This document shows, piece after piece, positions 52,038 to 62,043 of a DNA stretch of 64,000 nt. Each line of letters opens with the position of its first letter. Within the stretch, counting starts at the first letter, position 1. The notes under the pieces were generated by a model. It did not search any database and was not told the DNA's origin. It saw only the letters and a list, made by a program, of their open reading frames with translations. Origin of the DNA: G963676095 sp963676095 (GTDB taxonomy: Bacteria; Bacteroidota; Bacteroidia; Bacteroidales; Prolixibacteraceae); NCBI GenBank assembly GCA_963676095.1, contig OY781040.1, positions 4,650,001 to 4,714,000 of the forward strand. Reading direction: 5' to 3'. Both the position numbers and the translations under genes were made by a program.

Positions 52038-53669
52038 CTAGAAGTTAGAACCGTCTGTATCGACATCCCACCAGACACGGGTAGCAAAGTTATCAGTTCC
52101 ACCTAGCAGACTAACAGCATAAGCAACAGCCGCTGAATTTTCTGAATAAAGATCATCCTGGTAGTTAACTCTCCTTACAAAATCTCCTTTTGCGATAACA
52201 CCACTTGATTTGTTATCTGCGATTGGAACAAGTTTCGGGTAACCAGTCCTGCGGAACTCCGACCAGGCCCGTTGTCCGTCAGGCCACATGGCAATCCACT
52301 TTTGTGTAATAATCCGTTCCAGATTTTGCTCGTTTGTAGCTCCACTTTCCCAGGCAACGGTGATATCACTTTTCTTCGTGAAGCCGTCTAGTCCCTGAGG
52401 ATCCACATAGTTTTCAAATGTGCTGGTTGCATCAGCCTCGTAAGATTCAGCGCCTTTTACACTCCATTGGTCAAACGAAAGTTCGATTCCTTCATTATAA
52501 AAATCTTCTGCCGTTTTAGTTCCGTCCGGATCCATATCCCATCCCCGGAGTTCTCCTTCCGCTCTTAAGAACGCAACTTCTGCGGCATTCATAATCGGGT
52601 AAGTTGTTGCACTTTCGACATAATCAGTATTTACTGCGGAATAATTTTTATAATAAGCCTGAAGGTCGTCAGCCATACCCGGCATGATTCCTTTATATTG
52701 GTCAATATACGCAGCCGTTTTCTTCCCTGTACTGATTAACGTAATCGAGTCAGATACCGCATCAAAATAGGCAGCGATCCTGGGGTCACTATAACCGCCC
52801 AATATACTTTCCATGGTAGCGCTCATCCTGGTTTCACCCCAGGATTCTGAGTAATATTTCAGAGGGAATGTAATACTTCCAAGGTCAATATTCAGGTTGT
52901 CATCATTTGATTCAATCAGTCCATACGAATTTGAGCAAGCCTTTTCTGCTTCTGTCTGGGCAAGCGTAGCATCTGCTTTTACAATTCTCATGGCGAGCTC
53001 TAATCTCAGTGAATTCGCGAATTTAATCCACTTTGCGATGTCTCCGTCATAAGCAAGGTCAAATTTGGTAAATGCCGCACTTCCTGCTTCTTCATAAACG
53101 GTTAATGTATCAATTGCTTCATCCAGTTCCGTGAAGAACGTGTTATAGACATCTTCCTGTGAATCATAAATATCGGTATCGCTATCGCCACTTGTTCCAT
53201 ATTTACTATAAATGATCGGGCCATAGGTATCTGTTACGCGATGCATGGCAGCGACGCGTAAGAGTTTTGCCCAAGCCCAGAAATTCGGATAATTGACATT
53301 GACACTGTCTTTTTTCAATAAATAAATGACACTCATTACTTTAGAATAGGCATCTTCCCATTGTCTGTTCCACCCTTCATAAGGATAGTAGTTCATGGTG
53401 GTAGCAGCCTGTCCATAGTTATAGTCGATCGAAAAATATTGTGCCCAAACATCGGCATGTAAGTGCTGCGAAACCTGGAAGGATCCATTCAGTGGTGCAA
53501 TGCCACGTTGAATTTCCTGGAAATAACTACCAATGTTATTAAAGTCAAAACTGGCTTGTTCATCGGTCGCACCATAGGGATTCGTATTAAACTCATCAAA
53601 ATCACCTGTGCACCGAACCAAGGAAAACATGGCAACTAGTGCAACAAGATATATACTAAATTTTTTCAT
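52038..53669 (-). CDS. SusD/RagB-type nutrient-binding lipoprotein (SusD-like_2 type)
   Basis: This 543-residue protein has a lipoprotein signal ending SLVRC (Cys20) followed by TGDFDEFNTNPYGAT, a typical start of the SusD-like_2 branch. It has VWAQYFSIDYNYG, WNRQWEDAYSKV, FANSLRLELAMRIVKAD, NAAEVAFLRAEGELRGW and ERIITQKWIAMWPDGQRAWSEFRRTGYPKLVP. It forms the binding lid of the SusC encoded 13 bases upstream. No enzyme is downstream; the glycoside hydrolases of the neighbouring units probably act on the imported glycan. Confidence 0.95.
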   Translation of the reverse strand: MKKFSIYLVALVAMFSLVRCTGDFDEFNTNPYGATDEQASFDFNNIGSYFQEIQRGIAPLNGSFQVSQHLHADVWAQYFSIDYNYGQAATTMNYYPYEGWNRQWEDAYSKVMSVIYLLKKDSVNVNYPNFWAWAKLLRVAAMHRVTDTYGPIIYSKYGTSGDSDTDIYDSQEDVYNTFFTELDEAIDTLTVYEEAGSAAFTKFDLAYDGDIAKWIKFANSLRLELAMRIVKADATLAQTEAEKACSNSYGLIESNDDNLNIDLGSITFPLKYYSESWGETRMSATMESILGGYSDPRIAAYFDAVSDSITLISTGKKTAAYIDQYKGIMPGMADDLQAYYKNYSAVNTDYVESATTYPIMNAAEVAFLRAEGELRGWDMDPDGTKTAEDFYNEGIELSFDQWSVKGAESYEADATSTFENYVDPQGLDGFTKKSDITVAWESGATNEQNLERIITQKWIAMWPDGQRAWSEFRRTGYPKLVPIADNKSSGVIAKGDFVRRVNYQDDLYSENSAAVAYAVSLLGGTDNFATRVWWDVDTDGSNF

Positions 53670-53682
53670 GCTGTGCTTGTTT

Positions 53683-56600
53683 TTAAAAGTTTACTTTAAT
53701 GTTAAAACCCAGGCTCCTTTCAGACGGTACGCTGAAATTTTCAACGCCCTGCGATCCATTACCGGTACTGATGGTCTTATTCGGATCAATAGGGGCATCT
53801 TTATAGATGAATAGCAAATTAGAGCCAACCAATGATAACTTAATGTTATCAATAAATTTAACAGCTGCAAGATCCAGATTATAGCCAAGGGCAACCTGTC
53901 CTAACCGAATATTTGTGGCATTGTAGGTATATGCTTCCATGATACCTGCACGTCCGCCAATTGCCTGGTAATAGTCTTTGGCATCAATTGTTTTGTTCGT
54001 GATAACCGTCCCGTCGCTTAATACGCCACTCACGTTTACACCTCCCGCTTTCCGGGCATCTCCGGATGCTTTTGTGATACCGAGGTTATCCAGGTAAGCA
54101 CCAGTCATGTAAACAATCTTACCCCCAATTTTAGCATCGATCAGGAAGCTGGCACTCCAGTTCTTGTAACTAAAATCATTGCTCCAGCCTAACATCATTT
54201 TGGGAGATGCATTACCCATTTTCTTCATGGTACTGCTGTTCTTTGTCGGAGCGTAAGTATCATCGTCGAGAATAATGTTCCCATTATCATCTCTTGCATA
54301 TTGATTAACATAGATGTCATTCAGGCTGCCGCCTTCTTTCACATACATGTTATAACCTTCGCCGCCACCACCAAGCGTGTAGTATCCATCCAATTCATCG
54401 CTCAGTTTCAATATCTTGTTATGGTTCCAGGAGTAGTTGAAGGTCGTGTTCCAGTTTAAGCCGGTATTGGACCGAACAGGGTTGATCGTCAAAGCAACTT
54501 CAGCTCCCGTGTTCCGGATATGGCCTGCGTTGAGAAAATAGGTGTCATACCCAGAGTTGGAAGGGGCATCAAGTTCCAGGTATTGATCACGGCTTTCAAT
54601 TTGATAGTACGATGCATCAAGAGTAACACGTTTATCAAATAAACTAGCCTCAATACCGCCTTCGTAGTTATCTTGCATTTCCGGTTTCAAATTATTGAAA
54701 GGCTCTACTGAACTTGCTGATAATCCATCAACAGAAACAGAACTTGTCGGATTTGTTTTAAAAGAAGGAATCTCATTACTTACGCGTGCAAAAGAAGTTC
54801 TTACCTTTGCAAAGTCAACGAAGCTCGGCAATGAAACCAACTCACTAAGAATGAATGTCAACCCGGCAGATGGATAAAAATAGGACAAGTTACCCGTGTA
54901 AGATAAAGATGAAGCCCAGTCGTTACGACCGGATAAATCCAGGTAAATCCTATTTTTCCATCCAATAGAAATATTCCCAAATACAGATTCTTTAAGAAGA
55001 CGAGAATCCACTACTGAGCTATATGAGGATGCATTCACGATGTTTTGAAGGACAAAGATGTTTGCACTTTTTAATCCATCTCCACTTGTATCACTATCCA
55101 CGCTGATCCCATCTCCTATCACTTTCTTCTGGTAGCTGGTCCCTAAAACGCCATGGACATCAAAATCAGCTATTTTCTTGTTGTAGGTAAGCATCAGGTC
55201 GCCATAGGCCTGCCAGCTTTCCAGGTTGGAATAGACATAGCGTCCATTTTCAGGAACTAACACGGCATTTCCTCCGGCCCAGGCTTTTCTGTCATATATT
55301 TGCCGGGTATAATCATAACTTCCCCGTCCGGATAACTGCAAGTCACTTGTAATGTCCCAGCTTACATCCGCGCTGGCTATTACACGGTTTGTACGCTCAT
55401 TGGTTGCATTTTTATACAATAGCCAGTACGGGTTCATATCCCCTTCACTGCCTCCGTCATAATACCAGTTTTGAATATTCATGTTCCGATCAGCGTCCCA
55501 TGTTTGATAATTTTTCTTATAGTATTTTAAATCAATCCCATTGGGTAGGGTATACAAACCTAAAATAGGGTTCCAGTAGTATCCGTTTGAAGGCTTGTTA
55601 TGAACTTTCTGCTGAGTAAGCATGATATCAGAGCTTACCTTAACCTTATCGTTAAAGAACTTTGAAGATTGCTTAAAAGACACGTTGTTTTTATCGAACG
55701 AATTCGTAGGCATAATTCCATCTGCATGCGTATTGGCATAAGAAAAGTAGGTAGTCGTTTTACTGTTTCCACCGCTTAGTGCAATTGAATTCATTGTATT
55801 GACACCGGTATCAAAAAAATCATCGACATAATTTTTATAAGTCCCGGCATCTCCCCAGCTAGCTGTAGAACCGCTGGCACTCTCAGCATATGAAGTTTGT
55901 CTTTTAGGTAAAATCATCGCTTTACTGAACGTTGTTGTAGAGCTTAGGGTTATTTTTGTGTGTCCTTCTTTTCCACTTTTTGTTGTAATTAAAATTACTC
56001 CATTTGATCCCTGGCTACCATAAAGTGCTGCAGCATTCGCCCCTTTCAGCACGGTCATACTCTCGATATCGTCCGGGTTAATTGTAGAAAGTCCGTCACC
56101 ACTGTCATGACCACCATAAAAACCTGAAGCATCAGATGTCTGATAGTTAGCCATTGGAATACCGTCAATCACAAATAGTGGTTGGTTTGTAGATGTAATG
56201 TTACGGGTACCACGCAAAAGAACCTTAGTTGAACCACCAGCCCCTGCAGTACTCTGTTTTAGCTGAACTCCGGCAGCTTTACCAGATAAACTGGTAACAA
56301 AATCTGTTTCACCACCTTTAGAGATCTCGTCATTTCCAATTGTTTGGGATGAATAACTTAGGGCCTTTTTGTCCCTTTTTATGCCAAGTGCGGTTACAAC
56401 AACTTCATCGACGGCAATGTCGCTGTTTTTCATCGTAACTTCGATAACTGTTTGCCCTTTTACAGGAATTTCCTGTTTGGCATAGCCAACAAATGAAAAA
56501 ATGAGTACTGCTTCTTCCGGATTTTTAAGTTTTAACTCAAATTTTCCATCGAAATCTGTCGTAACTCCATTCGTTGTGCCTTTTTCGACTACGGCCACTC

Positions 56601-56715
56601 CCGGCATAGGCTGTTTATCCCCTTCCGACACCACTTTTCCGGACAGCGTTTGGGCTATCGTTGAGAAACCGGTCAGCAGGGTTAATACAACAACTAAAAC
56701 GAAAAGTTTCTTCAT
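53683..56715 (-). CDS. SusC-like TonB-dependent outer membrane receptor
   Basis: This 1010-residue receptor has a signal peptide (MKKLFVLVVVLTLLTGFSTIAQ), a carboxypeptidase-like beta-sandwich domain (LSGKVVSEGDKQPMPGVAVV, LIFSFVGYAKQEI), the TonB-box area (VDEVVVTALGIKRDKKAL), a plug ending in GANAAALYGSQGSNGVILIT, and a barrel ending LGFNIKVNF. It lacks an STN domain, so it is regulated in another way; the LacI gene transcribed divergently 511 bases away is the likely regulator. It pairs with the downstream susD. Confidence 0.96.
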   Translation of the reverse strand: MKKLFVLVVVLTLLTGFSTIAQTLSGKVVSEGDKQPMPGVAVVEKGTTNGVTTDFDGKFELKLKNPEEAVLIFSFVGYAKQEIPVKGQTVIEVTMKNSDIAVDEVVVTALGIKRDKKALSYSSQTIGNDEISKGGETDFVTSLSGKAAGVQLKQSTAGAGGSTKVLLRGTRNITSTNQPLFVIDGIPMANYQTSDASGFYGGHDSGDGLSTINPDDIESMTVLKGANAAALYGSQGSNGVILITTKSGKEGHTKITLSSTTTFSKAMILPKRQTSYAESASGSTASWGDAGTYKNYVDDFFDTGVNTMNSIALSGGNSKTTTYFSYANTHADGIMPTNSFDKNNVSFKQSSKFFNDKVKVSSDIMLTQQKVHNKPSNGYYWNPILGLYTLPNGIDLKYYKKNYQTWDADRNMNIQNWYYDGGSEGDMNPYWLLYKNATNERTNRVIASADVSWDITSDLQLSGRGSYDYTRQIYDRKAWAGGNAVLVPENGRYVYSNLESWQAYGDLMLTYNKKIADFDVHGVLGTSYQKKVIGDGISVDSDTSGDGLKSANIFVLQNIVNASSYSSVVDSRLLKESVFGNISIGWKNRIYLDLSGRNDWASSLSYTGNLSYFYPSAGLTFILSELVSLPSFVDFAKVRTSFARVSNEIPSFKTNPTSSVSVDGLSASSVEPFNNLKPEMQDNYEGGIEASLFDKRVTLDASYYQIESRDQYLELDAPSNSGYDTYFLNAGHIRNTGAEVALTINPVRSNTGLNWNTTFNYSWNHNKILKLSDELDGYYTLGGGGEGYNMYVKEGGSLNDIYVNQYARDDNGNIILDDDTYAPTKNSSTMKKMGNASPKMMLGWSNDFSYKNWSASFLIDAKIGGKIVYMTGAYLDNLGITKASGDARKAGGVNVSGVLSDGTVITNKTIDAKDYYQAIGGRAGIMEAYTYNATNIRLGQVALGYNLDLAAVKFIDNIKLSLVGSNLLFIYKDAPIDPNKTISTGNGSQGVENFSVPSERSLGFNIKVNF

Positions 56716-56756
56716 AGTTTACCAATTTTAAAATTTGTTAAAAGAATCGCATAATT

Positions 56757-56774
56757 GTGGCGTTACCGCACACA
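56757..56774 (-). promoter_or_regulatory. Possible half operator upstream of susC
   Basis: On the minus strand AAAATGTGTGCGG (ending near 56767) equals the left half of the operator motif, identical over 12 bases to the GH29 site. The right half does not match well; instead the stretch 56757-56773 has the dyad TGTG-GCGTTACCG-CACA. It lies about 45-60 bases before the susC ATG. A weaker call than the other sites. Confidence 0.35.
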
Positions 56775-56988
56775 TTTTTATATATAACATTATGTTAATT
56801 GTATAATATTCTCATAATTAAGTAAAATAAGTCTTATGTGTTTATAAGACAATTCTTCTGTTATTACGGATAAAATATAAAATCTGTGTTGTTGTGGATT
56901 TTTTCTGGATCGAAAGTGCTAAGATTAATCGGCGTAGGTTTTACGGATGTAAAAGTAGAGGATTAAATTTAAATTGCAAATATTTTTG

Positions 56989-57010
56989 TATATTTGTGTG
57001 CGTGAACATA
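56989..57010 (+). promoter_or_regulatory. lacI promoter -7 box overlapping a putative operator
   Basis: TATATTTG (56989-56996) is a full TAnnTTTG match and overlaps the first two bases of TGTGTGCGTGAACATA (56995-57010), which matches the operator motif at 13 of 15 fixed positions. Overlap with the promoter suggests the LacI protein represses its own gene and GH3. The neighbouring TATTTTTG (56981) is an alternative box. Confidence 0.55.
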
Positions 57011-57226
57011 TGAATAAAGACAGAAAAATCATTATTTTTTCTCAAAATGATATATTAGTTGGAGGGATTCATTTTTTTAAAATAATTGTTGAGATTTCTT
57101 ATAAGGAGTGATATTTCTCTACATTTGTGTTTCCCGAAATATTTTTAATAGAAGATTTATCTGGCTAGTTCTGCTGTTTTCTTTTATAATTTTTATCTTG
57201 CTTAGTTTATTCTTATTATTTATCTT

Positions 57227-58297
57227 ATGACCGAATTTAAAAATATCAGGATAAAGGATATTGCTGCCATGGCAGGAGTATCAGTTGCCACGGTTGACAG
57301 GGTCTTGCATAACAGGGGAAAAATTTCGGAGAAAGCATTGAAAAAAGTAGTGGAGGCCCTTGAACAGACCGGATACAAGCCGAATCTTATTGCCAGTACA
57401 TTGGGATCAAATAAGGTTTATAAAATTGCGGCACTTTTACCCGATCCTGTATTGGACGATTACTGGAACCAATCAGGAGCCGGCATTTTTAAAGCAAAGG
57501 AAGAATGGTCTCAATATAATGTCCGAATCGAGTCTTTCTATTTTAACCTTTACGAGAAATCTTCTTTTAGAGAAACAGCAGAGAAAGCCCTTGCCTACGA
57601 ACCTGATAGTATGCTTATTGCCCCTGTTTTTCATAGGGAAGCTGTTGAATTCTTTGGCGTGTTAAAGTCGAAGTCGATACCTTATATCCTTTTCAATACA
57701 AATATTCCGGAGGCTGAACCTGTCAGTTTTATCGGACAAGACTTGTATCAAAGCGGTCGGGTTGGAGCAGAACTGCTGGCAACGAAACTTGTTAAGGACG
57801 GAAATATTGCTGTTCTCCATATTTATGAAGATATACAGAACGCCGTTCACCTGAAAGAGAAAGAACGTGGCTTCAGGGATTACTTCATGGAAAACAAGCT
57901 CGACTCGTTTAATATTATAAGTTATGATTTCGGTACCTACAACGAACCGGAATTTGACAGGGAAGTGCTGACTGCTTTAAACCGGGATAAAATATCCGGG
58001 ATTTTCGTTTCCACGTCAAAGGGATCTTATCTTACGGCGTCTGTTCTGGATAAAAATAACAAGCGGGACATTGTTCTTGTCGGTTACGATATGCTGAAAG
58101 ACAATATTCATTATATGTATGATGGGGTAATAAATTATCTGATCAACCAGAATCCACGCAAGCAAGCTTTTCTGGGGATCAGTTATCTGGTTAATTATTT
58201 GTTGTTCAGGAAACAACCTCCGGTAACAGATTTGTTCCCGCTTGAGATTATTATGCATGAAAATATAAAATCCTACCTCTACTCGGGATTGCATTAA
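57227..58297 (+). CDS. LacI-family transcriptional regulator
   Basis: This 356-residue regulator has the LacI helix-turn-helix at residues about 6-30 (IRIKDIAAMAGVSVATVDRVLHN) with the hinge (VVEALEQTGYKPNLIASTL), then a periplasmic-binding-protein-like sugar-sensing domain (about 62-340). The AATVDRVLHNRG-type recognition helix is common in Bacteroidota LacI proteins. The ligand is not readable. It lies divergent from susC and 9 bases before the GH3 gene. Related operator-like motifs at five promoters in the neighbourhood suggest it controls GH29, GH92, susC, GH3, the transporter and nagB. Confidence 0.94.
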   Translation: MTEFKNIRIKDIAAMAGVSVATVDRVLHNRGKISEKALKKVVEALEQTGYKPNLIASTLGSNKVYKIAALLPDPVLDDYWNQSGAGIFKAKEEWSQYNVRIESFYFNLYEKSSFRETAEKALAYEPDSMLIAPVFHREAVEFFGVLKSKSIPYILFNTNIPEAEPVSFIGQDLYQSGRVGAELLATKLVKDGNIAVLHIYEDIQNAVHLKEKERGFRDYFMENKLDSFNIISYDFGTYNEPEFDREVLTALNRDKISGIFVSTSKGSYLTASVLDKNNKRDIVLVGYDMLKDNIHYMYDGVINYLINQNPRKQAFLGISYLVNYLLFRKQPPVTDLFPLEIIMHENIKSYLYSGLH

Positions 58298-58306
58298 TTT
58301 ATAATT

Positions 58307-60472
58307 ATGAAACAGATATCGGACTACAGATTTATCTTTTTTGTGTTATTCACTTTTTCCTTTTTTGTATCAAAAGCTCAGGAAAACGGTTTCCGAAATA
58401 CGAGTTTGTCAATAGATGAAAGAGTGGACGATTTGATGAGAGAGCTGACAACTTCTGAAAAAATATCGTTGCTTGGATATAATAATCAGGGAGTTCCTCG
58501 TTTGAATATTCCAGCTTATAACTGGTGGAACGAGGCCCTCCACGGGATTGCCAGGGCTGGAGAAGCCACTGTTTTTCCCCAGGCCATTGCTTTGGCCGCT
58601 ACATTTGATGATAGTCTGGTTAACAGGATTGCTGATGTTATTTCGACGGAGGCCCGGGCGAAATATAATCTGGCAGTAGCGCGAGGAAGGCGGATTCAGT
58701 ATTTGGGGCTGACTTTTTGGTCGCCTAATGTAAATATATTCAGGGATCCCCGGTGGGGAAGAGGGCAGGAAACATACGGTGAAGATCCATATCTGACCTC
58801 CAGGATGGGCGTTGCTTTTGTTAAAGGGATTCAGGGAACAGATCCGCGGTATCTCAAAGCATCTGCATGCGCTAAACATTTTGCCGCACACAGCGGGCCT
58901 GAGTATAACCGGCATTTTTTCAACGCAATTGTGGATGAAAGAGACCTTCGTGATACCTATTTATATGCATTCAAACATTTAGTGGATGCCGGCGTCGAAT
59001 CAGTCATGTGCGGGTATAACCGGCTGAATGGTGAACCTTGCTGTACCAGTCAAACGCTGATTAAGGATATTTTACGGGGGGAATGGGGATTTAAAGGACA
59101 TGTCGTTACCGACTGTGGTGCGCTTGATGATATCTGGATGAGGCACAAAGTCATGCCCGATGCGGTTACCGTGGCCGCAGAAGCGGTGAAGGAGGGTATA
59201 AACCTGGATTGTTCCGGCCTTTTGCAGAATGATCTGCAGAAAGCTTTGGATAAAAAGCTGATTACGGAGAAGGATATTAACAGTGCGATACGTCCGAATC
59301 TTAGGACAGAATTTAGACTTGGATTCTTTGATCCCCAGGATCAGATCCCGTTCAGCCATCTTGGTGAAAAAGACGTGCACTCGGCCAGTCATGTGGAATT
59401 GGCCCGTAAAGCGGCAGACGAGAGTATGGTGCTGCTTAAAAACGATAAGCATATCCTTCCTTTAGACAGGACCAAATACAGTAGTCTCTTTGTTACTGGC
59501 GCTAACTCAGGGAACCTGGATGCATTACTTGCCAATTATCATGGCCTTTCCTCCAATCTTGTTACGTTTGCAGAGGGAATTACCGGGGCTGCAGGTCCGG
59601 CTGTCGCAGTACAGTATGATTTAGGCTGTAGTGACACGGATACGATTCATTTTGGAGGAGTCTGGGCTTCAGGGATGAGTGATGCGACAATTGTTGTAAT
59701 AGGCCTCACCCCGGTGATGGAAGGGGAAGAAGGCGATGCATTTCTCGCCGAACATGGAGGTGACCGGGATAACCTGAATATTCCTGCAGCTCATGTGGCT
59801 TTCCTGAAAAAACTGAGAGCGTCGAACGATCATCCAATAATTACGGTGATCACGGCCGGGAGTGATGTCGATATTTTCCAGGTCGCTCCTTATTCGGATG
59901 CAGTTATCCTGGCCTGGTATCCAGGCGAGCAGGGAGGAAATGCGTTGGCTGATATTCTTTTTGGGGGCTGTTCTCCTTCAGGCCGCCTGCCGGTTACATT
60001 TTATAAATCGCTTAGTCAGCTTCCCGATTATGAGAGTTATGATATGAAGGGCCGTACTTACCGGTATTTCTCTGGAGAAGTTCAGTATCCGTTCGGTTAC
60101 GGGTTGAGTTATGTCGATTTTACGTACAACTGGGTTAAAAAACCAAAGCCCGTTTATAAAGGGACCTCTGATACCATAAGTTTCGAGGTGACTGTTAAGA
60201 ATAACGGAAATATGGATGCGAAGGAAGCGGTGCAGGTTTACATTGGGTATCCTCATCTTGATGGAATGCCAATTAAGGAACTGAAACAATTCAGAAAGGT
60301 TTCTGTCCCCAAGGGAAACGAGGTTCTCGTCACCTTTTCCATTCCGGTCTGGGAACTTGCAAAGTGGGATGAATCATGTCACGACCGGAACCTGTATCGC
60401 GGTGATTATACGGTTTATGTGGGCGGGAACTCAGAAGAAAGTAAATTGTCAGAGAAAATCAGGATAAGGTGA
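58307..60472 (+). CDS. GH3 family beta-glycosidase (beta-xylosidase/glucosidase type)
   Basis: This 721-residue enzyme has a signal peptide (FIFFVLFTFSFFVSKAQ), the GH3 N-terminal barrel (YNWWNEALHGIAR, WSPNVNIFRDPRWGRGQETY, CAKHFAAHSGPEYNRH), the nucleophile Asp269 in HVVTDCGALDDIW, the (alpha/beta)6 domain (AWYPGEQGGNALADILFGG, PSGRLPVTFY) and a C-terminal fibronectin III-like domain (YPFGYGLSYVDF, AVQVYIGYP). The KHFAAHSGPE segment is of the glucosidase/xylosidase type, not NagZ. It is co-transcribed with lacI, so its substrate links to the regulon inducer. Confidence 0.93.
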   Translation: MKQISDYRFIFFVLFTFSFFVSKAQENGFRNTSLSIDERVDDLMRELTTSEKISLLGYNNQGVPRLNIPAYNWWNEALHGIARAGEATVFPQAIALAATFDDSLVNRIADVISTEARAKYNLAVARGRRIQYLGLTFWSPNVNIFRDPRWGRGQETYGEDPYLTSRMGVAFVKGIQGTDPRYLKASACAKHFAAHSGPEYNRHFFNAIVDERDLRDTYLYAFKHLVDAGVESVMCGYNRLNGEPCCTSQTLIKDILRGEWGFKGHVVTDCGALDDIWMRHKVMPDAVTVAAEAVKEGINLDCSGLLQNDLQKALDKKLITEKDINSAIRPNLRTEFRLGFFDPQDQIPFSHLGEKDVHSASHVELARKAADESMVLLKNDKHILPLDRTKYSSLFVTGANSGNLDALLANYHGLSSNLVTFAEGITGAAGPAVAVQYDLGCSDTDTIHFGGVWASGMSDATIVVIGLTPVMEGEEGDAFLAEHGGDRDNLNIPAAHVAFLKKLRASNDHPIITVITAGSDVDIFQVAPYSDAVILAWYPGEQGGNALADILFGGCSPSGRLPVTFYKSLSQLPDYESYDMKGRTYRYFSGEVQYPFGYGLSYVDFTYNWVKKPKPVYKGTSDTISFEVTVKNNGNMDAKEAVQVYIGYPHLDGMPIKELKQFRKVSVPKGNEVLVTFSIPVWELAKWDESCHDRNLYRGDYTVYVGGNSEESKLSEKIRIR

Positions 60473-60510
60473 AGAATAGAAGGTTTTGAAATCAGTCCGT
60501 ATTGGTAATC

Positions 60511-60564
60511 AGAAACAAAGGCAGAAGATCCTGAAAATGGTTTCTTCTGCTTTTGTTTCTTTTT
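60511..60564 (+). terminator. Terminator of the lacI-GH3 unit
   Basis: AGAAACAAAGGCAGAAGA (60511-60528) pairs with TCTTCTGCTTTTGTTTCT (60543-60560; one mismatch) with a 14-base loop and T-rich 3' flank TTTTG. Confidence 0.75.
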
Positions 60565-60570
60565 GTGAGG

Positions 60571-60614
60571 AAAAAAGAACAGGCTGCTCAGATTAGTGGG
60601 CAGCCTGTTCTTTT
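60571..60614 (-). terminator. Terminator of the MFS transporter gene
   Basis: AAAAGAACAGGCTGC (60573-60587) is a perfect 15-bp complement of GCAGCCTGTTCTTTT (60600-60614). Read on the minus strand the hairpin ends in a T tract and lies just beyond the transporter stop at 60633. Confidence 0.8.
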
Positions 60615-60632
60615 CTTACTGATTCATCGGAT

Positions 60633-61907
60633 TTATGCCTTTGCGGTTTTCCCCACTTTATACCCTTTCACTGCAAAATACAGGATGAACAGATAGCAGG
60701 GGATCAGTATCATGTATGCACTTCTGGAATTGAACAGGAGAGAAAGCTTTCCGTAAATCAGCGGGAGAATAGCTCCTCCTGAAATTGCCATGACAAGCAT
60801 GGCGGAACCAATTTTCGTAAAGCGGCCCAATCCGCTGATTGCAAGAGGGAAAATTGCCGGCCACATCAGGGAGTTTGCCAGTCCGAGCAAGGCTATAAAA
60901 CTGACAGAAACATAGCGGTCTGTTACGATTGCCCCCAAAGAGAAGACAAACCCGAGTATTGCGCAAATTTTAAGCGCTTTTTCCTGGGAGATGTATTTAG
61001 GAATAGCGATGATCCCGATGATATACCCGATCAGCATGAATGCAAGGGTCCCTTGAGTGAAGAAACGTGCTACAGACAACTCTATCCCAAGTGATTTCCC
61101 GTAACTGATAATCATGTCCCCGGCCAGTACTTCAACCCCGACATAGAGAAATAATGTGACGACACCGATTAGCAGGTGCGGAAACTGAAAAATGCTGTTT
61201 TTTGCAGAATGATGGCCATCTGCTGTTTCTTCGACATCAGAACTTTCATCTTTAATGTCAGGTAGCGCCGAAAACAGGATCACAATGCCCAACACGACAA
61301 GGACCAGGGTAATAATGATATACGGACCGATAACCCGGCTTGACAATTCATGCAATGTTGCACTTTTAGTAACGGCGTCCATCGTTTGTAGCTTGTGTTC
61401 CAGCGCATCTACATTATTTAATGCAATGTACCCGAAAATTAAACCGGCCAGGATACCGGCAACCTTGTTGGCAATTCCCATGATGCTGATCCGGTTGGCT
61501 GCACTCTCAATCGGACCAATGGTTGAGACGTAAGGGTTTGCTGCTGTCTGCAAAAGGGCCAGTCCCGATCCGATTACAAACAGCCCGGTAAGAAACACCC
61601 CGAAAGTACGGGTCAGGGCAGCAGGAATAAAAATAAGCGTACCAAGGGCCATAGCGAAGATGCTGACCACCATCCCTTTCTTGTATCCTGTTTTCTTGAG
61701 AACATAAGAGGCTGGCAAGGCCATCACCGTGTAGGCAATGTAAAAGGCAGTAGCCACCAGGTACGACTGGAAATCTGTTTCAAGTTCACAGGTTATTTTC
61801 AGGTAAGGGATCAGGGTCCCGTTTACCCATGTCACAAACCCCATTACGAAAAACAGGGCCCCAATGATGATCATCGCGACAACATATTGGTTTTTTTTCG
61901 AGTTCAT
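60633..61907 (-). CDS. MFS sugar permease (FucP/GluP type)
   Basis: This 424-residue transporter has about twelve membrane segments. The first is FVMGFVTWVNGTLIPYLKI, a FucP/GluP start; LALLQTAANPYVSTIGP with the sugar-binding Asn-Pro and ESAANRISIMGIANKVAGI are strong family motifs. Known members carry fucose, glucose/galactose or N-acetylglucosamine across the inner membrane by proton symport. Fucose or GlcNAc is most consistent with the fucosidase and nagB neighbours. Two operator-like sites lie 137-185 bases upstream, shared with nagB. Confidence 0.92.
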   Translation of the reverse strand: MNSKKNQYVVAMIIIGALFFVMGFVTWVNGTLIPYLKITCELETDFQSYLVATAFYIAYTVMALPASYVLKKTGYKKGMVVSIFAMALGTLIFIPAALTRTFGVFLTGLFVIGSGLALLQTAANPYVSTIGPIESAANRISIMGIANKVAGILAGLIFGYIALNNVDALEHKLQTMDAVTKSATLHELSSRVIGPYIIITLVLVVLGIVILFSALPDIKDESSDVEETADGHHSAKNSIFQFPHLLIGVVTLFLYVGVEVLAGDMIISYGKSLGIELSVARFFTQGTLAFMLIGYIIGIIAIPKYISQEKALKICAILGFVFSLGAIVTDRYVSVSFIALLGLANSLMWPAIFPLAISGLGRFTKIGSAMLVMAISGGAILPLIYGKLSLLFNSRSAYMILIPCYLFILYFAVKGYKVGKTAKA

Positions 61908-62043
61908 AATAGATATTTATAAGTTTTAAAATTGCTTTAGGCTCCTGAAAAATACAAATTCTTTTCTTTGTTTTTCAGAAAGAAAGAAATTCGTATCAAA
62001 TTGTTCCGGGATCCTCGAAACACATGGCAAGATAGGAAAAAAA

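Larger units (their letters stand above)
56716..57226. other. 511-bp divergent regulatory region between susC and lacI
   Basis: This AT-rich region separates the divergent susC and lacI genes. It contains a half operator site near susC (56767), a -7 box and a near-complete operator for lacI (56989-57010) and a leader of about 216 nt before the lacI ATG. No gene or RNA element is visible. Confidence 0.5.

Noticed and set aside
56757..56774. Full operator upstream of susC
   Set aside because: Only the left half fits the motif; retained as a low-confidence half-site and not counted among the full matches.
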